From positions 48,323 to 112,322 of the forward strand of contig JADJRI010000012.1 of assembly GCA_016712275.1 (NCBI GenBank): 64,000 nt of DNA. Reading direction: 5' to 3'. Made by a program: the position numbers and the translations under genes. This stretch comes from Planctomycetota bacterium (GTDB lineage: Bacteria > Planctomycetota > Phycisphaerae > UBA1845 > UTPLA1). The notes under the pieces were generated by a model. It ran no database searches and was not told where the DNA came from. It saw nothing but the letters and a program-made list of their open reading frames with translations. Numbering within the stretch: the first letter of the stretch is position 1; every line of letters begins with the position of its first letter. Shown piece by piece: positions 57,045-64,000 of this stretch.

Positions 57045-57876
57045 ATGAAGAATCGCATGAAGCGACTAAGCACCTCCTACATACATCGCCGAAAGCCGGC
57101 GTTCACGTTGCTGGAATTGCTGGTGGTCATTGCCATCATCGCCGTGGTCCTTGCTATCATGTTGCCCGGGCTGGCGGGAGCGCGGCGGTCGGGGATGGCG
57201 GCAGCCTGTTCATCGCGGCTGCGCGAATTGGGCCGGGCATTTCTGATGTATGCGAATGATCACGACGACCATGCCATGCCGTTGGCATACTCGGATTTCG
57301 AAATCATCGGTACCGGGCCGCCGGTTTATTGGGGGGGACGAATGAGGTCGGCGTGGTGGATCACGAGCGCGGATTCACCTGGCCCTATCTGCAAACAGTT
57401 CCGGCCCCAAGCAGCGTGTATGAGTGCCCCGAGCAGCCCTGGGGAAGCTACCGCCCGCAAGGGGCCGCACAGTCCGTAACGAGTACCTATGGCTACAACG
57501 GGTATTATCTTTCACCGCCACAGACGCCGGGCTATTCGTTTCAGATCGGCCATCGGCCGTGGCTGGCGACATCCAAGGTGCGCGATCCTGCGCGGGTCTT
57601 TGCGTTTGCGGATGCCATGATCGATCTCGGCGGCGGCATGGCCCGCAATGCGGGCGCTGCTCGATCCGCCAATGCTCTTTGATGGATCCGGTTGGACGGT
57701 GAACGAAAGTCCGACAACGTCTTTCGGCATGCGGTCGATCGCAGGTTGTTCACGTCGATGGGCATGTCGAAGCACATCGAACGCGCGAAACCTGGCTGAC
57801 GTCGCCGCGCTTCTACATCGGTAGCGTCGGGCAGGAGAATGGCCCGCACTACGTGCCCGACTGGCGCGACTGGTGA
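57045..57876 (+). CDS. prepilin-type (type II pseudopilin-like) protein, frameshifted
   Basis: A protein of about 275 codons. The N-terminus has the class III leader and helix RKPAFTLLELLVVIAIIAVV, followed by SSRLRELGRAFLMYANDHDD, typical of planctomycete/verrucomicrobial prepilin-type proteins. The frame changes near 57345 and continues GFTWPYLQTVPAPSSVYECP and YGYNGYYLSPPQTPGYSFQI. It changes again near 57655 and 57750, where VDGHVEAH (the H-X9-DG-like end) and WLTSPRFYIGSVGQENGPHY lead to TGA at 57876. ATG 57045 follows GAGG. It is third behind the B12 riboswitch; the inverted repeat lies between it and the propeller gene. Confidence 0.72.
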
Positions 57877-58070
57877 AACTCGGCCATCTTTATCGATGCA
57901 AAAGTGGTTTCGCAGTCCAAGCCGACACCTTTTGGAGCGGAGCCGCAACCGATTACCCAACACACTGTACTCCTGAAAGAAGTGAGAGCACTCAACTGGT
58001 TGACGCAGCGCCAAAGATCAAGCTTACGCCATCTTTGGTGAATGGTTGCTTTGCGATATGATCGACGCTA

Positions 58071-59999
58071 ATGGACGATCATACGTTGGAAAAACTCGAT
58101 TTTGACCGCATCCGCCACCTGCTGGCCCGGCATGCACAGTGCGCGCTGGGCAAAAGCCTTGCCCTGCGCGTGAAGCCCTCCAAGCGCGATTCGCAGGTGA
58201 AGGCGTGGCTGGACCAGGCGCGGCAATTCGAGAACTTTGTCGCGGCCCATGGTCTGCCGCCCTTTGGTGGAATTCGCGATGTGCGCGACATGGTGAAGCG
58301 CGCCGTGCCGCCGGCCAAGCTGGAACCGGAGGAGTTCGGCGAACTGGCGGACACATTGTCCGGCGTCGATGCGGTGCGCCGGTATTTCGAGCCGGTCGGC
58401 GGCGAAGGCTACGACCTCGTGGCGAAAGTCGTTTCGCGCATCGGCGACCTGCGGGTCATTGCCGATCGCATTCATCGGGTGATCGATTCGCGCGGCAAGG
58501 TCCGCGATGATGCATCGGAACGATTGCTCCGATTGCGCGATGCCATCGCACGGGTGCGCGATGACACGCGGGATGTAATTGACAAGCTTCTGCGGCGGCC
58601 GGAGGTCGTAAAATATCTGCAATATCCCAATGCGTCGTTTCACAACGATCGCATGGTTCTTCCGCTGAAAGCCGAGCAAAAAGGGCGCGTTCCAGGCATT
58701 ATTCATCGCAGCAGCGATTCGGGGCAGACTTACTTCGTCGAACCGGCGGAGGCGGTGGAACTGAACAATCGGCGCATAACGCTGGTTGCCGAAGAAACCG
58801 ACGAAATCAACCGCATCCTTTGGGAACTGACGCATCTGATTCACCTGAATCAGGCGGAAATCCTCAATACACTGGAGGCGACGGCCGTCATCGATCTTCT
58901 CACCGCCAAGATCGCATTTGCCCGCAAGTTTGGTATGCATCTGCCGGAGTTGAATGATCAGGGTCGCGTGATCTTGCACCAAGCGCGGAATCCCATTCTC
59001 CTTTCGATGTTTCATCCATCGGGAATCGATGCCGACGCGCAAAGCCCGCTCGACGGGCGGAGCGTGGTGCCGATCGACGTGCGCTTGGGGGATGACTTCG
59101 ACATCATGATCATCACCGGTCCCAACACCGGCGGAAAGACGGCCACGCTGAAGACGGTCGGCTTGATCGTGCTGATGACACAATCCGGCCTGCCGATCCC
59201 CGCGGCCAAGGGATCGACCCTGCCGGTGTTGCAGGGGTTGTGGATCGATGTCGGCGACGAGCAAAGCCTGCAGCAATCACTGAGCACATTCAGCGCCCAC
59301 CTCGCACGGATTCTCGATATTCTCAAACGAGCCCGCAAAGGGACACTGGTGCTGCTCGATGAGCTTGGTGCGGGAACCGACCCGGACGAGGGTGCCGCGA
59401 TCGGCCGAGCCGTGATTGAGCACCTGCTTGACACAGGATGTCTCGGCATGGTGACGACGCATCTCGGCGCGCTGAAGGGATTGGGATACGAAGCAAAGCG
59501 GGCCGACAATGCGTCGGTCATGTTTGACATTGAAACATTGAAGCCGTTGTACGAGCTTCGCATCGGTGAACCGGGCAACAGCAACGCCATCGCGATCGCA
59601 TCGCGGCTGGGAATGCCGAAGAAAATAGTCCTGCGGGCGGAACGAAGTCTGGCGAGCCGTCAGCGAGCCCTGCAGCGTGCCATTGCAGGGACACTGGCTT
59701 CACGGCGTCAGGCGGAGCGGGCGCGACGCGACGCCGAACATGCCCGTCAGGATGCTGCGCGACAGACGCTCGCGGCCCTGGATCAGACCAAGGCACTGGA
59801 AGCGGAGCGGGAAGCCTACAAAATCTGGGTTGATCGAATTCTGCGATTGCAGCCGGGTGACTCGGTGCGGGTGAAGGGATTCGATGATATTGGCAAGGTG
59901 GCGCGAGTACGGCATGAAAAGCAGCGGGCATCTGTTGCGATAGGATCGATGGAAATTGAAGTGCCGCTGATCGACTTGATTTTCGCAGCCTCAAATTGA
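58071..59999 (+). CDS. mutS2: MutS2-family ATPase lacking the Smr domain
   Basis: A 642-residue protein of the MutS2 branch. Opening TLEKLDFDRIRHLLARHAQC, core and clamp helices, Walker A ITGPNTGGKTATLKTVG, Walker B TLVLLDELGAGTDPDEG, the ST-motif region LGMVTTHLGALKGLGY, and the MutS2 coiled coil (ASRRQAERARRDAEHARQDA). It ends after the small beta domain (PGDSVRVKGFDDIGKVARV), with no C-terminal Smr nuclease domain, so it is about 140 residues shorter than usual. MutS2 acts in ribosome collision rescue or recombination control; without Smr the nuclease step would be missing. Confidence 0.9.
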   Translation: MDDHTLEKLDFDRIRHLLARHAQCALGKSLALRVKPSKRDSQVKAWLDQARQFENFVAAHGLPPFGGIRDVRDMVKRAVPPAKLEPEEFGELADTLSGVDAVRRYFEPVGGEGYDLVAKVVSRIGDLRVIADRIHRVIDSRGKVRDDASERLLRLRDAIARVRDDTRDVIDKLLRRPEVVKYLQYPNASFHNDRMVLPLKAEQKGRVPGIIHRSSDSGQTYFVEPAEAVELNNRRITLVAEETDEINRILWELTHLIHLNQAEILNTLEATAVIDLLTAKIAFARKFGMHLPELNDQGRVILHQARNPILLSMFHPSGIDADAQSPLDGRSVVPIDVRLGDDFDIMIITGPNTGGKTATLKTVGLIVLMTQSGLPIPAAKGSTLPVLQGLWIDVGDEQSLQQSLSTFSAHLARILDILKRARKGTLVLLDELGAGTDPDEGAAIGRAVIEHLLDTGCLGMVTTHLGALKGLGYEAKRADNASVMFDIETLKPLYELRIGEPGNSNAIAIASRLGMPKKIVLRAERSLASRQRALQRAIAGTLASRRQAERARRDAEHARQDAARQTLAALDQTKALEAEREAYKIWVDRILRLQPGDSVRVKGFDDIGKVARVRHEKQRASVAIGSMEIEVPLIDLIFAASN

Positions 60000-60028
60000 G
60001 AAAGGCATGCTTCCTCCCTCTTTGGTTG

Positions 60029-61339
60029 TTATTTCGGCGCGTGATCCTGCGATTCCAAGCCGAGGATCACGTTAATGGTCTTCAGCATTAAGTCGCGCAA
60101 GTCAAATTCCGACTTTGCTCGGGCGGCGGCCGCACGGCTGAACCGCGTGTAACGCTCGCGATCGGCCATGAGCCGGCAGATGGCCTCGGCGCACGCGGTT
60201 GCATCATCCTGAGGCACCACATAGCCGCTTTCGCCATCGACGACCGATTCTCGCATGCCGCCGACATCGGCGACGACGCACGGGATTCCACGCGCTTGTG
60301 CCTCGATGACGCCATTGGACATCGATTCTCGACGAGACGGCTGAACGCAAATGTCGATCGTGGGAAAAATCTCGGAGCGCGAAGGGACATATCCGGCGAA
60401 GGCGACACGCCCAATCAACCCCTGTTCGTTCGCCATTCGAGCGAGCCGTGGGATCAGATCGCCATCGCCGTAATAAGTCAGTCGGGCATGGGGATACCGC
60501 CTTGCCACGATCGAAAATGCATCGAGAAGCACATCCGCGCCCTTGGCTTCGGTCACGCGGCCGACGCTGGCGATGCGGATCGGCGGATCGGCGGATGCGT
60601 GTGGCTGTGCGTGGCCCTGTTCGCCGTTGTAAATGACATGGCCGGTCGATTCTGGAAAGCCGTATAGGGATTCGTATCGATTTGCAACGGTTCGGCTGTT
60701 GTAGATAAGGGCGTGGCAAACGGAAGCCGGCAGTCGTTTTTGCCAGACCTTTCGTAAGTGCCACAATCCCGGCATTCCAAACATGCCGAGAATCGTCCGT
60801 TTTCGGCGAATGGCGGGCAGCGGCTCTGGCGATTGCCGAAGTGTGGCCACCACGCGAAAACCCAAAGATCGCGCCGCGATGAGCGACGTCACAAATGCAC
60901 AGCCGCCGGCCTGCTGTACGGCGAAAACGGTATCGGCGCGGGTGGCCCGAAGCCATCGCCTTCGGTCTAGAAAAGTCGACAGACTCAAACGCGCATCGCC
61001 CGCCAGCGCGGGATTGAGCCAGCCGGTATGTTCGACCGTGAGCTGCCTTGGGTGATAAGATTCCAGCAATTCGCTGTAGATGCTCGTTCCGGAATAGCCC
61101 ACATGCACGCGGGCTCCGGCATCCAGAAGCGCGCGAATGACGGTTTGAATGTACTTTTCCGCGCCGCCGGTGTAGGTGCGTCCGTCGACTTCCACATGAT
61201 GCACGGCAAGCAGCACAACGCGACGGTCCCTGGCTTTCGCGATCGGCTCAAGGATCGGCCGGTCCTCGCGAATCGGGTGGATGGTGGCGCGATCCGGGGC
61301 GATGGGAATGTCGAGCGTTTCTGGCATGAGAATCTGCAT
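60029..61339 (-). CDS. GT4-family glycosyltransferase
   Basis: A 436-residue retaining glycosyltransferase with GT-B fold. The N-lobe begins at RRVVLLAVHHVEVDGRTYTG with the acceptor-side G-G-A-E-K motif. The C-lobe starts IRIASVGRVTEAKGADVLLD. The nucleotide-sugar E-x7-E motif is in RRESMSNGVIEAQARGIPCV. A hydrophobic stretch at about residues 140-165 may contact the membrane. It probably acts in surface polysaccharide or glycolipid synthesis; donor and acceptor are unknown. It converges with mutS2 and lies 57 bases downstream of the large gene at the right edge. Confidence 0.85.
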   Translation of the reverse strand: MQILMPETLDIPIAPDRATIHPIREDRPILEPIAKARDRRVVLLAVHHVEVDGRTYTGGAEKYIQTVIRALLDAGARVHVGYSGTSIYSELLESYHPRQLTVEHTGWLNPALAGDARLSLSTFLDRRRWLRATRADTVFAVQQAGGCAFVTSLIAARSLGFRVVATLRQSPEPLPAIRRKRTILGMFGMPGLWHLRKVWQKRLPASVCHALIYNSRTVANRYESLYGFPESTGHVIYNGEQGHAQPHASADPPIRIASVGRVTEAKGADVLLDAFSIVARRYPHARLTYYGDGDLIPRLARMANEQGLIGRVAFAGYVPSRSEIFPTIDICVQPSRRESMSNGVIEAQARGIPCVVADVGGMRESVVDGESGYVVPQDDATACAEAICRLMADRERYTRFSRAAAARAKSEFDLRDLMLKTINVILGLESQDHAPK

Positions 61340-61396
61340 CCGCGGTCATTCGGCGCGCGGAAACCTCTTCTCATCTATCGGCGAAAATCAACTCAA

Positions 61397-64000
61397 TCAT
61401 GCAGGCGGCGATTCGGACCAGGGTGGCCCTTCGCGGAATTCGTCGGGGCCGTTGGGAACAAACTTGCCGAATGGTGACAGAATGTCCTCTTCCTCGAGCG
61501 GCCATGCATCGCCATCGGCCAGCCGCACATCGAGCACGAAAACCATTCCGAGCGGCCCTGCGTCGATCCAGCCGAGCAGACGATCGGCCGCGGACTTGCC
61601 TTTGAAAATGGTGCTGGCCGATTCGGACTCTTTAAGAATGTAGGTGGCGGCTTCCATTGCATCGGGGCGAACCAGCAAAAGATCGCGGGCATCGTTTGCG
61701 CTGCCGAATCGAATGGCCGCAAAAGCCTCACGCGACCAATCCATCATATTATTCAATCGGACATCCCGTGCGTCGTTTCCACTCCAATCTGCCGGAGCTC
61801 GATAGCGAGCACTGGGCTTGCTCGCGGCAGAAACCAATGCAACAAAAGATGAATTGGAGGAATAAGTCGCTTGCAGGCGCAGATCCGAGATTCCGGATAT
61901 CTTCTGAAGATCCACATCGGTCAAACACGGCAAGAGACGCCGCGGATCCCTCTGCACTTTCGACCACTGGTAATAAGGGCCGGCCTTGGGCGCTTCGTAA
62001 CGCGACGCAAGGCGCTCCTTGGGCTTTTCATGCACACATGCCAAGCCGGGAACCGGCACTTTGTCGGCGGACAAAATCCTCACTGAAAAGCCCCACCCCT
62101 TATTTTTCTCCGTCGGCCGGGAAGCGGCAATGACTTGGACTTCATTCCAACCCGATTGCAGGGTTTCGCGGGTGCTGACCGTATCGACCAGGTTTTGTCC
62201 TTCAAACTTCGCTCCGGCAATTGAAGGCGCGGCGATCACGCGCCGGCCGTTGAGCCAAAGGGAGGCGCGATCATTTCGTCCCATGCGAATCCAGACCGTC
62301 TGACTGGTCGGGCAGAAAATCCAGCTGGTGGCGCGAACGCGCGCCGCGCCGGCATTGGGAAATCGACCGGCCAGGTCGATGAAATCGTCATTCGATACGA
62401 GCGCGGTCGATTTTTGCGGCCCATTGGCAGACCAATTCGAATCCAACTCCGGCGATTCATTCTGCGAAGCAGCCGTCACCGGTCCTTCCACGGACCACAG
62501 CTTGAGATAGGTCGCCTCCACCGGCACATCCATGGCGCCCAGCCGATCGAAATCGCCGGGAAAAACGCAGTACCGCAGGGCGGAGCGCAGAGCCGAACTC
62601 GCGAATCGCGCTGGCTGAAAGCCACACAGGGTTGCGGCATTGGGATCCGGCCACCCGCGTGCCGACCCCGTCGACTTTGCGGAGGCATAAAGCAATGCAT
62701 ACATCGACTTCATGTGGGAGGTAAAGGGGGCGTCGTGATAAAACGAAGCGATGGCAGCACCATTCGGTCCGACATCGGTCCAGCCGACTTCCGCAAGATT
62801 TCGATCCTCGCCTTCGATGCGCGGCCGAACGCAAAAGACAATGTCGTACCATCCGCGCTTCTGGACAAATGAATCGGGCGGCCCGGTGACGCGATCAAGG
62901 TGGCGCGTCAGCGTATCGGTCTCTTCCTTTTCAATTTCGTAAAAGCTGATGCCGAGACGAAAAGCCCCGTGCGAAACGGCCCATAGAATGCGATCCAGCA
63001 AAATGAACTGATCCTTCACCGTGATCAATTCGTCCTTGCTCAGCGTTTTTCCGCCGCGCGATTTGATTATCGCCACGACCGCATTCCAGATCGTCGGATT
63101 CGGATACGCTGCGTTTTCTCCGGCGCGGCCCATGTACTGGACCACATCCAGCGTATCTCCGCCGATGCGTTCGAGCGATTCACCGGCGCGATATTGACTG
63201 TCGGCATGCGTTGAATTGATGATTCGGGCATCTTCGAATTCAGCAAACGCCGGGCCGTAGAAACCGCAAAACTGCGTGAAATAGCCCATCCTGAGATGCT
63301 CTACCAGATTGCCCGAGAGCTTGTAGGGGCGATTGTGATAGGCCATCATGCGCAAACCGCGGCGCGCGAAACGCGCCAGTTCGGCATTCTTTGAATCGGC
63401 CAGTCTTCCATACCCGAGTTTGGCGTTCGTCAGATCGCCGCCGATCTCCTGTGCCAGCGCGGTGTAATATGCCAGGGCATCCGCATCTTTCAAAAGTTCG
63501 CCAATGGCATCGAGCGGCCCCTGAAAAATAGCAGCGGTCTCACCGCCAACTCTGACAAAATCAGGCATTGAAATGAGGGACAACTTGACGGATTCCGCAG
63601 TGCTTTCAAGCGAGATTTGCAAAGAAAGGCTGTCAGAATTGAACGATGGATTCCTACGAATCGTGTCATAGTTGATAACATATGCAGAGCGCTTCGGCCC
63701 AAGAATCCATGGCGGCAGGTCATTGCCGTAAACCTTGAACTGAATCGTGGCGGCCACCGCCTGCCTGTTGGCGCCGCCCGCCAATGGATCGCTTAAAGGA
63801 TCTTCCTCGACGGGACCGACATTTCCGGGATCCATCAATGGCGCGGAAGCCACGAGAACCAGGGCCATCTTCGGGGGGCCGCCCACACTTTGCGCAATCG
63901 GAAGAACAGCATCATGCTCTCCCTGATTCACGAGCACTGCCCCCACCGGCACAATGCTGATCTCATCGTTCCCCGCCGCAATCGTCCGAGTCGGCTGGGA
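61397..64000 (-). CDS. large hypothetical protein, 5' end beyond window
   Basis: At least 867 codons, open without a stop to the right edge, so the N-terminus is missing. The visible part begins beta-rich (AVLVNQGEHDAVLPIAQSVG), continues with helical repeat-like sequence (LAYYTALAQEIGGDLTNAKL, YFTQFCGFYGPAFAEFEDAR), and has a jelly-roll-like segment (SQTVWIRMGRNDRASLWLNG, LQSGWNEVQVIAASRP) that resembles carbohydrate-binding PA14-type sandwiches. No catalytic motif recognised. An exported, multi-domain protein is likely, but without the N-terminus this is not certain. Confidence 0.6.
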   Translation of the reverse strand, partial: SQPTRTIAAGNDEISIVPVGAVLVNQGEHDAVLPIAQSVGGPPKMALVLVASAPLMDPGNVGPVEEDPLSDPLAGGANRQAVAATIQFKVYGNDLPPWILGPKRSAYVINYDTIRRNPSFNSDSLSLQISLESTAESVKLSLISMPDFVRVGGETAAIFQGPLDAIGELLKDADALAYYTALAQEIGGDLTNAKLGYGRLADSKNAELARFARRGLRMMAYHNRPYKLSGNLVEHLRMGYFTQFCGFYGPAFAEFEDARIINSTHADSQYRAGESLERIGGDTLDVVQYMGRAGENAAYPNPTIWNAVVAIIKSRGGKTLSKDELITVKDQFILLDRILWAVSHGAFRLGISFYEIEKEETDTLTRHLDRVTGPPDSFVQKRGWYDIVFCVRPRIEGEDRNLAEVGWTDVGPNGAAIASFYHDAPFTSHMKSMYALLYASAKSTGSARGWPDPNAATLCGFQPARFASSALRSALRYCVFPGDFDRLGAMDVPVEATYLKLWSVEGPVTAASQNESPELDSNWSANGPQKSTALVSNDDFIDLAGRFPNAGAARVRATSWIFCPTSQTVWIRMGRNDRASLWLNGRRVIAAPSIAGAKFEGQNLVDTVSTRETLQSGWNEVQVIAASRPTEKNKGWGFSVRILSADKVPVPGLACVHEKPKERLASRYEAPKAGPYYQWSKVQRDPRRLLPCLTDVDLQKISGISDLRLQATYSSNSSFVALVSAASKPSARYRAPADWSGNDARDVRLNNMMDWSREAFAAIRFGSANDARDLLLVRPDAMEAATYILKESESASTIFKGKSAADRLLGWIDAGPLGMVFVLDVRLADGDAWPLEEEDILSPFGKFVPNGPDEFREGPPWSESPPA

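Noticed and set aside
1..64000. CRISPR arrays, insertion sequences, integrases, prophage
   Set aside because: No direct-repeat/spacer pattern, terminal inverted repeats with transposase, or phage structural genes were found on either strand.

Overview
The window looks like a chromosomal segment from a member of the Planctomycetota, possibly Phycisphaerae-like. I infer this from the mix of features rather than from a marker gene: a PEP-CTERM exported protein, a PQQ-like beta-propeller ending in dockerin-like Asp/Gly repeats, a prepilin-type (H-X9-DG-like) protein, a fused TIGR03546/TIGR03545-type membrane protein, many lipoproteins, a periplasmic KatG, and moderately GC-rich DNA. No rRNA, insertion sequence, integrase, phage gene or CRISPR array was seen. 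Three tRNA genes are present: Ser-GGA, Asn-GUU and Glu-UUC.

Left part (1-29 kb), mostly housekeeping. It holds an M48 membrane protease, an LTxxQ-type periplasmic protein, a LysR/NhaR-type regulator, and hpf. A type I secretion set follows (ABC protein, membrane-fusion protein, TolC-like protein; 6.4-11.3 kb). Next come a TM2-domain protein, an ALDH8-type aldehyde dehydrogenase, a vapBC-like pair wrecked by G/C homopolymer tracts, an SDR, a SNF2 ATPase and an MMPL exporter. Then come an ArsC/Spx-like gene with an in-frame TGA in a U-x-x-C position (a probable selenoprotein), a globin with an in-frame TGA, a gamma-carbonic anhydrase, and a fur-katG operon whose KatG has a signal peptide.

Middle (29.3-46.2 kb): a type VI secretion spike and cargo island with two converging arms, each headed by a vgrG. 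The plus arm is vgrG, LysM/peptidoglycan-binding protein, PAAR multidomain protein, papain-like protease candidate. The minus arm is vgrG, Ig-like tail, LysM/PG-binding protein, nitrilase-fold protein with zinc-ribbon inserts, PAAR protein, LysM/PG-binding protein, second nitrilase-fold protein, DUF4123 adaptor, and two small proteins. A LysM-like/beta-sandwich/PG_binding_1 cassette occurs four times and a 'W-I-E-I-E-L' beta-sandwich four times, so the island appears to be built from shared modules. No sheath, tube, baseplate or membrane-complex genes are in the window.

Right part (46.6-64 kb): an SGNH-hydrolase lipoprotein, a DNRLRE-like lipoprotein, the TIGR03546/03545 fusion, a PLD-like protein with a substituted HKD histidine, and a YbjQ/DUF74-like protein. 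These are followed by an unidentified structured RNA candidate and a cobalamin riboswitch with its own terminator. The riboswitch lies upstream of a PEP-CTERM protein, a secreted beta-propeller and a pseudopilin. The segment ends with a MutS2 lacking the Smr domain, a GT4 glycosyltransferase and a large protein running off the right edge.

Sequence quality matters here. About seventeen genes change reading frame internally, often at short homopolymers. They are densest in the T6SS island, while several ORFs of 570-1090 codons elsewhere are intact. Coordinates given for such genes span the whole reconstructed gene.
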